A stretch of DNA of 64,000 bases from Roseiarcus sp963809245 (GTDB lineage: Bacteria > Pseudomonadota > Alphaproteobacteria > Rhizobiales > Beijerinckiaceae): NCBI GenBank assembly GCA_963809245.1, contig CAWEIU010000011.1, positions 124,001 to 188,000 of the forward strand, written 5' to 3'. Below are positions 16,805 through 25,348 of the stretch, one piece after another. Each line of letters opens with the position of its first letter. Within the stretch, counting starts at the first letter, position 1. The notes beneath the pieces were generated by a model. That model made no database searches. It saw nothing but the letters and a program-made list of their open reading frames with translations, and was not told the origin of the DNA. The position numbers were made by a program, and so were the translations under genes.

Positions 16805-17983
16805 TCATCGCTCCTTCAGCGCGTTGCGCGCGTTGAAGAGATTGAGCGCGAAAGCGACGATGAGCGAAATCGCCAGATAGACCGCCATCGTGATCGCCAT
16901 CACCTGGATGGCCGCATGCGTCTGATTGAGCACCGTGCCGGCGAAGATGAGGACGAGGTCGGGATAGCCGATAAAGACGGCGAGCGACGAGTTCTTCACG
17001 ATGTTGAGATATTGCGACGTCAGCGGCGGAATGATCAGGCGCATCGCCTGGGGAAGGACGACGAGCCGCATCGTCAGCGAAGGCCGCAGCCCCAACGCCA
17101 TCGCCGCCTCGCTCTGGCCGTGCGAGACGGCGAGCACGCCGGCCCGCACGATCTCCGCGATGAAGCCGGCGGTGTAGGTGACGAGCCCGAACACGAGCGC
17201 CGCGAATTCCGGATAGAGCTGCAAGCCGCCCGTCAGGTTGAAGCCGGCGAGGCGCGCATAGGAGAGGCTGATCGGCTCGCCCGCGGCGAAATAGGCGAGC
17301 GCAGGTAGGCCGACGACGGCGAGCGCCGCGACAGGCGCAACGGGCGGACGTCGCCCGGTCGCCGCCTGGCGGCGACGCGCCCAAGCCGCGAGGGCGAAGG
17401 CGATCGCGATGGCGAGCAAAAGCGCCGCGACAACGACAAGGGCGCCAGCGCCGAATTCGGGACGCGGCAGATAGAGGCCCCGATTGTTGAGAAGCGCCAG
17501 CCCGCCGAGACTGACCGATTGGCGCGGCCCGGGCAACGCCTTGAGCACGGCGTTGTACCAAAACACGAGCTGCAGCAGCAGCGGCGTGTTGCGCATCAGT
17601 TCGACATAGACCAGCGCAAGCCGCGAGAGAATCCAGTTCGGCGACAGACGGGCGACACCGACCGCAAAGCCGAGCGGCGTCGCCAGCGCGATGCTGATCG
17701 CGCCGACCATCAGCGTGTTGAGAAGCCCGACCCAGAACGCGCGCCCGTAGGTCGACACGGCGGAATAGCCGATCAGCGTCTGATTGATGTCGAAGCCGGC
17801 GGTCTGATCCCAGAAGCCGAAGCCCATCGGGATGCCGCGCGCCTGCATGTTCTCGACGGCGTTGCGCCAGCCCATCGCGATCAGCGCCGCAAGCGCGGCC
17901 GCGAGCAACGCCTGATAAACGAAGCCGCGCACGCGCGGATCGTTCGTCAAAGCCGTTCGACTGGGTCTTGCGTCCGCCGTCAT
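16805..17983 (-). CDS. aapQ: Amino-acid ABC transporter permease AapQ
   Basis: A 392-residue permease. The N terminus (DPRVRGFVYQALLAA, then NMQARGIPMGFGFWDQTAGFDINQTLI) is the AapQ-specific extension; the core keeps ELMRNTPLLLQLVFWYNAV and the EAA loop AAMALGLRPSLTMRLVVLPQAMR. It is the first gene of the operon aapQ-aapM-aapP-ndh on the minus strand. In rhizobia aapJ normally precedes aapQ; here the ~260 bases upstream lead to tRNA-Phe instead, so the binding-protein gene has been separated or lost. Confidence 0.92.
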   Translation of the reverse strand: MTADARPSRTALTNDPRVRGFVYQALLAAALAALIAMGWRNAVENMQARGIPMGFGFWDQTAGFDINQTLIGYSAVSTYGRAFWVGLLNTLMVGAISIALATPLGFAVGVARLSPNWILSRLALVYVELMRNTPLLLQLVFWYNAVLKALPGPRQSVSLGGLALLNNRGLYLPRPEFGAGALVVVAALLLAIAIAFALAAWARRRQAATGRRPPVAPVAALAVVGLPALAYFAAGEPISLSYARLAGFNLTGGLQLYPEFAALVFGLVTYTAGFIAEIVRAGVLAVSHGQSEAAMALGLRPSLTMRLVVLPQAMRLIIPPLTSQYLNIVKNSSLAVFIGYPDLVLIFAGTVLNQTHAAIQVMAITMAVYLAISLIVAFALNLFNARNALKER

Positions 17984-18245
17984 CCTACCGCCCGCGCGCG
18001 TTGCATCTCGACGACTCGGCGCGCGCCACTCGCCGGTCCAAAAGGGTTATGATGACAAATGCGCCAAAACCGGGCAATGCGGCAACCTGCCCCAGGCGCC
18101 GCGGGAGGCGTCTCTCGGGGTCAGGCCCCTCTTTCCCCGGGGATTTCCACAGACGACGGCATGCGACCGACTTCGATCGAAACCCGCTGGACAAGCCAAG
18201 GGCCGCTCCCTATAAACCGCCGACCGCAGCGCTAGCCGCTCCGGC

Positions 18246-18321
18246 GCCCAGGTAGCTCAGTTGGTAGAGCATGCGACTGAAAATCGCAGTGTCGGTGGTT
18301 CGATTCCGCCCCTGGGCACCA
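18246..18321 (+). tRNA. tRNA-Phe (anticodon GAA)
   Basis: A 76-nucleotide cloverleaf can be drawn: acceptor GCCCAGG/CCTGGGC, D-arm GCTC..GAGC, anticodon stem TGCGA/TCGCA with loop CTGAAAA, T-arm GGTGG/CCGCC with loop TTCGATT, discriminator A and an encoded CCA tail. The anticodon GAA lies at 18279-18281 and reads Phe codons. The variable loop is five bases, class I. Confidence 0.97.
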
Positions 18322-18557
18322 TTCAAATCAAGCACTTAGAGAAGGCCTAGCGCTGGCAAGATTGTTGCCGGACAAGGTCCTGGACAACATCGAGCGATTT
18401 TCGATTTTTCGCGCTCACGCATTCGCGCGTTCACTTCTTCAGGCACCCCAAACGAAACCGCCGCCGAGTTGCCCCGGCGGGTGAGCATTGTGGTCCAGGC
18501 CTCGCAACCCAACTGGCGTCTCGTGTGTTGAGAATGGGCAACGCAAAGGAGGCCACA

Positions 18558-18767
18558 GTGACCAAGCACCCTGTACATGCGCTTCGCGCAAATCTTGAGG
18601 CTGCACGTCTGAAGGCAGTCGAAACGCTCGCTGCGAATGAAAATGCAGCCTCTCCCGACGCTCTGAGAGAACTCGCCACTCTCCAGGCCGCCCTGACAGC
18701 AGTGCGAGAGGAAATCGAGGCCCATAGCGGAAAGCTCGGATGGGGTCCGCCTACTGAGTTGGATTAG
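18558..18767 (+). CDS. Small helical hypothetical protein, 69 aa
   Basis: A 69-residue protein that is almost entirely helical and charged (ANLEAARLKAVETLAANEN, ALTAVREEIEAHSGK), consistent with a short coiled coil, ending LGWGPPTELD. I chose the GTG at 18558 because AAGGAGG at 18546-18552 is a near-perfect ribosome site five bases before it; an in-frame ATG at 18534 has none. No recognisable family and no functional neighbour. The strong ribosome site is the main support. Confidence 0.55.
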   Translation: MTKHPVHALRANLEAARLKAVETLAANENAASPDALRELATLQAALTAVREEIEAHSGKLGWGPPTELD

Positions 18768-18992
18768 TGGGCGATTATCTGGAGCGGCTGAAAGGCTCTC
18801 ATCGCCGCGGCCATCACGTTCGACCGCGCTCTCACTCGACGCCGAAGGTGGGGAACCTCTGTGGTGCGGCGGTCAACCATTTGATATCTCGGCATAATAG
18901 ATGCTCTCGACAGCGTCCCGATTGGCGCCGATCGGGACCCCGCCAAAATGGTGAATTCATCAACACTCGGAGCACCCTCGTAACCAGGACCG
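18768..18992. other. Intergenic sequence next to a decayed IS, no gene seen
   Basis: Noncoding stretch between the small helical protein gene and the transposase remnant. Composition is less GC-rich than the flanks. With the remnant at 18993-19289 and the ~110 bases after it, it makes a roughly 630-base region without an intact gene. Confidence 0.4.
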
Positions 18993-19289
18993 TTAGGGTT
19001 CCGTTTCGATCAGCATTCGCAGCCGGCAAGTTCCATTCGCGCGATATCGCTCCGGGGTCATGCCGAGCGTCGCCAGGCGCCGCTGCAGAGCTTTGAATTT
19101 CTTTCCGGCGTCGAGACAGACGCGAGAATGGATGGCGAAGTGGCGGACAACGGCCATGTTTCGAGCGCCGTCGGTGAAATAACGCGTGTCGAAACGGCTG
19201 CGGTCCTTCAGCTCGGCGCGCGAGGCGACGCGCATGACGCAGGCGGCGTCGCGCAGGCGCAATTGGCCGGGAAAACGCCGGTCGTGCAC
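18993..19289 (-). pseudogene. Eroded ISAs1-type transposase remnant
   Basis: The minus-strand frame reads LPGQ-like PGQLRLRDAACVMRVASRAEL, then RFDTRYF, which resembles the part of ISAs1-family DDE transposases just before the conserved HWGIENSLHW block. That block is missing: the frame jumps straight to GARNMAVVRHFAIHSRV, which matches the segment that normally follows it. So roughly 35 residues including catalytic sequence are deleted and the N-terminal two thirds of the gene are absent. No terminal repeats were found. Assignment rests on remembered family motifs. Confidence 0.5.
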
Positions 19290-19400
19290 CCCGAAACGCC
19301 CACGTTCATTTAACGCAACGGCAACCCGCTTACCCTACGATTGCCCGATAGTCTTCTGTATTACATCCAATCGATTTCAGCCGAGTAGGATTGTCACCGC

Positions 19401-20507
19401 ATGCGCGTCATGATCGTCGATGACAGCCGAAGCAGTCTGGCGCAGCTCAAGGCCATGGTCGAGCAATTCGACGCCGTCGAGGCCGCAACATTCCTCGATC
19501 CGGAGCTCGCATTGGAAGATGCGTCGACCCAGCGTTTCGACTTGGCGATCGTTGATCATATCATGCCGAAATTCGACGGCATCACGTTGATCGGACGGAT
19601 GCGGAACACCCGGCACCACCGCCAGGTGCCGATGGTCATGGTGACGGCGACTGGCGAGGACGCGGTCAAGATGCGGGCTCTCGAGGCCGGCGCCACCGAT
19701 TTCCTCAGCAAGTCGCAGAGTCGTCTCGAATTGACGATCAGGTTGCGTAATATCATCAGTCTCGCCGACGCCTTGCGAAAGCTCGACGATCACGTGGCCT
19801 CGCAGGCACGGGAGATCGAGCACGCGACGCAGTCGCTTTTGTTGCGCGAAGAGGAGATGGTCTTCTGCCTGTCGAAGGCGCTGGAGTATCGCGACACCGA
19901 CACCAACGATCATACCTACCGCGTCGCCAGCTACAGCCGCATGATCGCGGAGAAACTGGGGCTGTCGGAAAGAGAATGCCGGAGCGTCTATCTGGCCTCG
20001 CCGCTGCACGACATCGGCAAGGTCGCGATCCCCGACGGCATCCTCTTGAAGCCGGCAAAGCTCGACGACGGCGAGCGCGAGATCATCAAGACGCATGCCG
20101 CGATCGGCGCCCGCATCCTGTCGGACAGCAACTCCGAGTTGATCAACCTCGCGGCGGAGATCGCCGAGAGCCATCACGAGCGGTGGGACGGCAAGGGCTA
20201 CCCCAACGGGCTGGCCGGCCAGGCAATCCCACTTTGCGCGCGCATCGTGGCGATCGCCGACGTCTTCGACGCGCTGACGACGGAACGTCCGTACAAGAAG
20301 GCGCTGCCGCTCGGCGAGGCGCTTTCCGTGCTCGAGGCCGAGCGGGGGCGGCACTTCGACCCCGTCTGCGTCGACGCCTTCCTGTCGGCGATCGCGACCC
20401 TCGTCGAGCCCGGACCGGCGTTCCCGCTCGAGGCGCTTCTGCGCCGCCTCAACGAAGCCTATCCCCCAAGGAGCCGCATGCCGGCGCCGCGCGCTCTAAG
20501 AGCCTGA
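19401..20507 (+). CDS. Response regulator with HD-GYP phosphodiesterase domain
   Basis: A 368-residue two-domain protein. The receiver domain has Asp7/Asp8, phospho-acceptor Asp52 (AIVDHIMP), Thr84 region and Lys104. A short coiled coil leads to an HD-GYP domain with HDIGK (His203-Asp204) and HHERWDGKGYP (258-268), the signature of c-di-GMP phosphodiesterases (RpfG type). It should couple a phosphorelay to c-di-GMP breakdown in the cytoplasm. The IS5-type element at 20500 inserted into its last codons: the stop TGA at 20505-20507 lies inside the IS, replacing an original tail of about 15 residues. The core domains are untouched. Confidence 0.93.
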   Translation: MRVMIVDDSRSSLAQLKAMVEQFDAVEAATFLDPELALEDASTQRFDLAIVDHIMPKFDGITLIGRMRNTRHHRQVPMVMVTATGEDAVKMRALEAGATDFLSKSQSRLELTIRLRNIISLADALRKLDDHVASQAREIEHATQSLLLREEEMVFCLSKALEYRDTDTNDHTYRVASYSRMIAEKLGLSERECRSVYLASPLHDIGKVAIPDGILLKPAKLDDGEREIIKTHAAIGARILSDSNSELINLAAEIAESHHERWDGKGYPNGLAGQAIPLCARIVAIADVFDALTTERPYKKALPLGEALSVLEAERGRHFDPVCVDAFLSAIATLVEPGPAFPLEALLRRLNEAYPPRSRMPAPRALRA

Positions 20508-21449
20508 CCCAAAAGTTTCTGGCGTTTGCGACAGCGGCGTGATTCACGGTCTGCGATAGGCTGAGGAGCCCGTGATTCGGCATGTGGACCAAGGAACATC
20601 GTGAGGCGCACAAGCAATCTGGCAACGGGTTTCCGAGCGATTTGACGGATGCGCAATGGGCGCGACTGGAGCCGCTGATCCCGGCGGCCAAGACCGGCGG
20701 ACGACCGCGCCAGACCGACATGCGCGCGGCGATGAACGCGATCTTCTATCTGTTGCGCACCGGCTGCCCCTGGCGTTATCTGCCCTGCGATCCCTTTCCG
20801 CCGCGCTCGACCGTCTACAACATTTTCCGCAAGTTCCAGCACGAAGGCGTGTGGGAGCGGATTTGGGAGGAGTTGCTCGCGGCTTTGCGCGAACAACTCG
20901 ACCGCGAGGCGAGCCCGACCGCCGCCATCATCGACAGCCAGTCGCTGAAGGCGGCGGAAAAAGGGGGTGTAAAAGCAGGGGCGAAAACGACGCAGTGGGT
21001 TATGACGCCGGCAAGAAGGTGAAGGGCCGCAAGCTCCACGCTTTGGTCGATGTCGAAGGCCTGCCGTTACGGGTCGTCGTCCATTCCGCCGGGATACAAG
21101 ATCGCGACGGCGCGCGCCTGGTGCTCGACAAAATCCGCCGCCGCTTCCCCTGGCTTGAACTGGTGTGGGCCGATGCCGGCTACAACGCCCACCAAGTCAA
21201 AGACGCCGTCGCCAAGGTTCCGGGCCTGCGGATGGAGATCGTCAAGCGATCCGACGACATGAAGGGTTTCGTCGTGCTGCCGCGCCGCTGGGTGGTCGAG
21301 CGCACATTCTCATGGTTCGGTCGAAATCGCCGCCTCGCAAAGGATTACGAGACCCTCGCGCACACTCTCGCCGCCTTCGTCTCCCTTGCCGCAATCCAAC
21401 TCGGTATCAGGCGGCTCGCGAAGACGTAGACTTTTGAGTCAGGCTCTAA
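20497..21449 (+). mobile_element. Complete IS5-family insertion sequence with TAA target duplication
   Basis: The element spans 20500-21446 (947 bp). Terminal inverted repeats are GAGCCTGACCCAAAAGTTT at the left and the complement of AGACTTTTGAGTCAGGCTC at the right, 17 of 19 matching. It is flanked by TAA at 20497-20499 and 21447-21449, a 3-base target duplication at a CTAA site as expected for IS5/IS427-type elements. It encodes one transposase in two overlapping frames. Good end and duplication identity suggest a fairly recent insertion. Confidence 0.93.
20582..21429 (+). CDS. IS5-family (IS427-like) transposase, two frames joined by -1 frameshifting
   Basis: Frame one (20582-21022) gives the N-terminal DUF4096-type domain LTDAQWARLEPLIPAAKTGGRPR and the first catalytic Asp in AAIIDSQSLKAAEKGG. 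Frame two, ending at 21429, continues with GYDAGKKVKGRKLHALVD, the second Asp in VWADAGYN and the Glu in RRWVVERTFSWFGRNRR. The frames overlap around a run of five A followed by five G (20958-20967), a plausible slippage site for programmed -1 frameshifting, which is usual in this IS group. The whole DDE transposase is about 280 residues. Probably functional. Confidence 0.88.
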
Positions 21450-21592
21450 ATCTCGCGGGCGCTTCTGGCCTTGGAATCGGCGGCCCTTCGTCGTAGCAAC
21501 ACGGCCGGGGCCTATGTTGACACGAAGGGGGCTACGTTGTCGCAGACCGACCATCTCGCCGGGGTAGCCGCGCCGCCACTCTCACTCAGCCG

Positions 21593-22351
21593 ATGAGCGC
21601 GCGCGTGATCGCCGTCGCGAACCGCAAGGGCGGCGTCGGCAAAACGACCACCGCCGTCAATGTCGCGGCGGAGCTGGGCAGTCGCGGGCGGCGCGTCTTG
21701 GTCGTCGACCTCGATCCTCAGGGACACGCGGGGCTCGGGCTCGGCGTCGTGGCGGCGCGGAGCGAACCGAGCGTGCATCAGATATTTCGCGACGTTCCGG
21801 TCGACCTTGCGGCGGCGGTGAAGGTCAGCGACGTCGCCAATGTCGACGTCTTGCCGGCCGAGCGCGAATTCCAGGTCCATGATTCGGTCAATGATCCCCT
21901 GCGGCTGGCCAGAGGCCTGTCGGCGCTGAGCGAGCGTTACGACGAGATCGTCATCGACACCTCGCCGTCGGTCGACGTGACAACCGTCGCGGCCCTTGCG
22001 GCGTCGGACCACGTCTTGATTCCGACGCATCTTCAGCACCTGTCCTACGACGGCGTCGTGCGCTTCTCGAGCGTGCTTCTCCGGGTCGCGACCGTCCTCA
22101 ACCGCAGGTTCGCGGACCTTGCGATCGTCCCCGTCCAGATCGACGTCCGGATCAATCTGCAGCGCATCGTGCTCGCCAAACTGGTCAAGGAATTCGGGCA
22201 CCGACGCATATTCCGCGGCATCCGCACCGACGTCTCGCTGGCGGAAGCGTTCGGTTCGAAAACCGCGGTGCGATATTACCGGCCGCACTCTCGCGCCGCC
22301 GCGGATTACGCCTTCCTCACCGACGACATTGTCTCGTTCTGGACGCCTTGA
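21593..22351 (+). CDS. ParA/MinD-family ATPase next to the chemosensory cluster
   Basis: A 252-residue deviant Walker ATPase: KGGVGKTT at residues 12-19, switch I VVDLDPQGHAG, Walker B VIDTSPSVD. There is no ParB gene or centromere-like repeat nearby, so plasmid or chromosome partitioning is unlikely. It stands back to back (convergent, 28 bases apart) with the soluble MCP-like gene that ends the che cluster. In Rhodobacter and Vibrio, ParA-type ATPases (PpfA, ParC) position chemosensory arrays, and that role is the best inference here. The last residues DYAFLTDDIVSFWTP are a normal ParA-type C terminus. Confidence 0.85.
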   Translation: MSARVIAVANRKGGVGKTTTAVNVAAELGSRGRRVLVVDLDPQGHAGLGLGVVAARSEPSVHQIFRDVPVDLAAAVKVSDVANVDVLPAEREFQVHDSVNDPLRLARGLSALSERYDEIVIDTSPSVDVTTVAALAASDHVLIPTHLQHLSYDGVVRFSSVLLRVATVLNRRFADLAIVPVQIDVRINLQRIVLAKLVKEFGHRRIFRGIRTDVSLAEAFGSKTAVRYYRPHSRAAADYAFLTDDIVSFWTP

Positions 22352-22379
22352 AGCCGGCGGCCTGCGCCTCCGGCGGACG

Positions 22380-24125
22380 TCAGAACAGGCAGGCTTCCGC
22401 GAGCTCTTCCACATCGGACTGCGCAGCGGCCTCGGGAAGTTCGGCAAACTCGCCGTTGCCCCCGGTGAAGGCGTCGTGGATCTGCCGCTCGCTCGCCATG
22501 GTGTAGGTGGCCCGCAGCAGCCGGTCGATCAAAGCGTCGATCTCCGGCGATTCGCGGTCGGCGTCGCCGATCCGCTCCGAGAGTTCGTCGACGACTGCGG
22601 CGGCGGATCTCAAGGTGGCGCCGACGTCTTCGTGCGCGCCGAGCAGCGCGACGGCGCGTTCGAGCAGATCGTGAACGCTGGCGGCTTCGCCGTCCAACCT
22701 GTGCAGCGCCGAGGTCATCTCCTTGCCGTTGGAATTGAAGGCGCCGATTGCCGCCGTCATGCGTCCGTCGAGGGTCGTGAGGCGTTCGGAATCGTGCGCC
22801 CTGCCCGCCTCGGCGAAGCGCTCGGCAAAGGCGACGACCTCGCTCAACGCGGGAGGCAGCTCGCGAATCCCTTCGACAATGCGCGCCGCATAGTTCCGTA
22901 ATTCCTGAGCGATGATGTTAAGGCCTTTGCCGCGGTCGCCGAGACGGCTCGATTTGAGCACGGCGTTTGTTCCAATCATCGTGACGTCCACGACGATTTG
23001 GGAAAGGCCCTCGGTGCGCTGGTTCAGATCGGTCATCGTGGCCCCGACCGCCGCCGTAGCGCGGTCGACGACGGCTCGTGCGCGCCGGCACTCGCCGACG
23101 ATCGCGCGCGCCGCTTCGAGCTTGCGCTCCAGCCCTTCGAGAAAGGACCCGCCGCCCCTGCCGCTCGCGCCGAACAGCGACCGCCCGCGCCCAGCCAAGG
23201 CGCCGGCGTCGCCCGCCACGCCGCGCAGGGAGACGGACACCGCGCCCATCTCGCGGGTGAATTCGTCCAGCGCGCCGTCGAGTTGGAAGACCTGCAATCG
23301 GCAGATGCGGGCGGCGAGATCGGTGGGCTCAGGCTCCTGAGCGCTCTCCGGTTCCAGATTGTCTGCGGAGAGCCCCAAAGCATAGTGAACGTGCTCGATC
23401 CGCTGGCGCGTGCTGTCGCCGACCTGCAGGGCGACCACGCACTGGCCGATCTGCGTCCCGATCTGCTGGGACTGCGCGCTGATCTCCTGCAAGGCTTCGC
23501 CGATCTCGCGCCGTCTCTCGGCGACGGCGCTGAGACTGTCCGCGATCTCGGCGGCGATCGACTTGAGACTGGCCTGATGGCTTCTCTGAAATCCGGTCTG
23601 CGCCTCGCTGGAGGCGCGCAGCAGTTCGAACAGCTTTTCGTGCGTCTTCTGATATTCGTCGAGCGCGCGCTGGGCGCGCAGGGCGAGCTCCTGGAGGCCG
23701 CCCGCAAAGGCGCTCATGTCGTCTCCGCTCTCGTTCAGCGAGGCGGCTTCGATCTTCACACTGAACACCAGCGCATTGATGGTGCGGATGCTGGTGAGCA
23801 ACTTCGAGATCTGGAGAGCGATCGCGCGATTGAGGCCGACAAGATCGACCAGGGCCGCGGTCTCCTCGGTCAGCTCGTCGGCGGAACGCTCGAGCTCACG
23901 GGCGATCGCTGCGAGATCGAGTCCCGCGGCGCGGATGTCCTCCCCCTCAAGCGATCGCGAGAGCGCCTCGAACAGCGCCGCAAGATCGCTCAAGCCGGGA
24001 ATCGCGTCGCCAAGACGCGCGCCGACGTCGAGACAGGTCTGCTCGCACTGGGCGAAGGTCTGGCTGATCGTGTTGGCGTTACGCCTCAGTTCGCGCGCCA
24101 GGGAACGCGACAATGTCGTTGTCAT
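22380..24125 (-). CDS. Soluble MCP-like coiled-coil chemosensory protein
   Basis: A 581-residue, almost wholly helical protein without membrane segments. Two stretches look like degenerate copies of the MCP hairpin tip: INALVFSVKIEAASLNESG (residues 116-134) and TNAVLKSSRLGDRGKGLN (386-403), the second followed by IIAQELRNYAARI as in the MCP VVASEVRKLA helix. The tip residues that bind CheA/CheW are changed, so it is not a standard receptor. ATG at 24125 has GAGGAG upstream. It lies 127 bases after cheB on the same strand, with a palindrome between. It may be a cytosolic scaffold or partner of the ParA ATPase; that is inference. Confidence 0.75.
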   Translation of the reverse strand: MTTTLSRSLARELRRNANTISQTFAQCEQTCLDVGARLGDAIPGLSDLAALFEALSRSLEGEDIRAAGLDLAAIARELERSADELTEETAALVDLVGLNRAIALQISKLLTSIRTINALVFSVKIEAASLNESGDDMSAFAGGLQELALRAQRALDEYQKTHEKLFELLRASSEAQTGFQRSHQASLKSIAAEIADSLSAVAERRREIGEALQEISAQSQQIGTQIGQCVVALQVGDSTRQRIEHVHYALGLSADNLEPESAQEPEPTDLAARICRLQVFQLDGALDEFTREMGAVSVSLRGVAGDAGALAGRGRSLFGASGRGGGSFLEGLERKLEAARAIVGECRRARAVVDRATAAVGATMTDLNQRTEGLSQIVVDVTMIGTNAVLKSSRLGDRGKGLNIIAQELRNYAARIVEGIRELPPALSEVVAFAERFAEAGRAHDSERLTTLDGRMTAAIGAFNSNGKEMTSALHRLDGEAASVHDLLERAVALLGAHEDVGATLRSAAAVVDELSERIGDADRESPEIDALIDRLLRATYTMASERQIHDAFTGGNGEFAELPEAAAQSDVEELAEACLF

Positions 24126-24174
24126 ATTTCTGCTCCTCGCCACGTGGGCCGGGCGCTAAGGTGTGTTGTTTCGT

Positions 24175-24215
24175 CCTCGTCCTGGGGCGCCGCGGAGCGG
24201 CCTCGAAGGACGAGG
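24175..24215. repeat. REP-like palindrome between cheB and the MCP-like gene
   Basis: Perfect arms CCTCGTCCT (24175-24183) and AGGACGAGG (24207-24215) with a GC-rich middle. The sequence is the familiar TCGTCCT...CGAAGGACGAGG dispersed palindrome of Rhizobiales. It may partly terminate the che transcript before the MCP-like gene. Confidence 0.6.
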
Positions 24216-24252
24216 GTTAGAAGGTGGCGATTCCGTCAAAGGCAAGCATGCT

Positions 24253-25338
24253 TTAGCTCCGGACACGCAAGTTCTGGATCTCGACCGGGATGGCCTGGAG
24301 AGGCACCGTCTTGTCGGCGGCGCCCAAGGCGATCGCTTCCTTGGGCATGCCGAAGACGACGCAGGTCTCTTCGTTCTGGGCGACTGTGGTCGCGCCCGCC
24401 TTCTTCATCTCAAGCAGGCCCTTGGCGCCGTCATCGCCCATTCCGGTCATGATGACGCCGAGCGCATTCGCGCCGGCGTATTGTGCGGCGGAGCGAAACA
24501 GCACGTCCACGGACGGCCTGTGGCGCGAAACCAGCGGGCCGTCCTTGATGACGACGTGGTATCGCGCGCCGCTGCGTTGCAAAAGCATATGGCGATTGCC
24601 GGGGGCGATGAGCGCGCGGCCGGCGATCACCTGGTCGCCGTCCTCGGCCTCCTTCACGTCGATCTGGCAGAGACCGTTGAGTCGCCTGGCGAACGCCGCG
24701 GTGAAGTGCTCCGGCATATGCTGCACGATGACGATCCCGGGGCTGCTCGGCGGCAGGGCGGTCAAGACCTCCCGCAGCGATTCCGTTCCCCCGGTGGAGG
24801 CTCCGATGCAGACGACCTGGTCGGTCGTGCGCGCCAGCGAGCGCGTAGGAGTGGGAGGCGGCATGATGACGTCGGCGGTGAGCTTCTTCTGGATCTGACT
24901 ACGCCCCGACCGTGATCCACGGAACGTCGCCCGCTTCGCGGCCCTCACCGAGTCCCAGATACGAACCTGCAATTCGGTCAGGAATTGCTTGGTGTCGATT
25001 CGCGGTTTCAGGATCACATCGACCGCGCCGGCCTCGAGGGCGTCGAGCAGCGTCTCGGATCCCGCCTCGAGCAATGTCGAGCACAGGATCGTCGGGATCG
25101 GTCGCTGGGCCATGATTTTGCGCAAGAACGTGATGCCGTCCATGCGCGGCATCTCTACGTCGAGGATGATGACGTCGGGAACTTCCTCGTGGATGCGCTG
25201 GGCGGCGACGAAGGGATCGCCGGCGGTCGCCATCACCTCGAGATCCGGCGAAGCCTCGATGATCGACGTCATCGTCTGGCGCACCGACGCCGAATCGTCG
25301 ACGATCAGAACGCGAATCTTGCCCTGCGCCGCGCTCAT
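24253..25338 (-). CDS. cheB: Chemotaxis response regulator protein-glutamate methylesterase CheB
   Basis: A 361-residue protein with an N-terminal receiver (Asp13/14, phospho-acceptor Asp60 in IILDVEMP, Lys111) and a C-terminal methylesterase domain with the catalytic triad Ser181 (IGASTGG), His207 (QHMPEHF) and Asp302 (TGMGDDG). It demethylates receptor glutamates after phosphorylation by CheA. ATG at 25338 is preceded by GAGGAG six bases away; the stop of cheR at 25349 is eleven bases upstream, so the genes are coupled. Confidence 0.95.
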   Translation of the reverse strand: MSAAQGKIRVLIVDDSASVRQTMTSIIEASPDLEVMATAGDPFVAAQRIHEEVPDVIILDVEMPRMDGITFLRKIMAQRPIPTILCSTLLEAGSETLLDALEAGAVDVILKPRIDTKQFLTELQVRIWDSVRAAKRATFRGSRSGRSQIQKKLTADVIMPPPTPTRSLARTTDQVVCIGASTGGTESLREVLTALPPSSPGIVIVQHMPEHFTAAFARRLNGLCQIDVKEAEDGDQVIAGRALIAPGNRHMLLQRSGARYHVVIKDGPLVSRHRPSVDVLFRSAAQYAGANALGVIMTGMGDDGAKGLLEMKKAGATTVAQNEETCVVFGMPKEAIALGAADKTVPLQAIPVEIQNLRVRS

Positions 25339-25348
25339 CCCAGGCTCC

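Noticed and set aside
21593..22351. Plasmid or chromosome partition locus
   Set aside because: No ParB gene and no repeated centromere-like sites; context is chemosensory.
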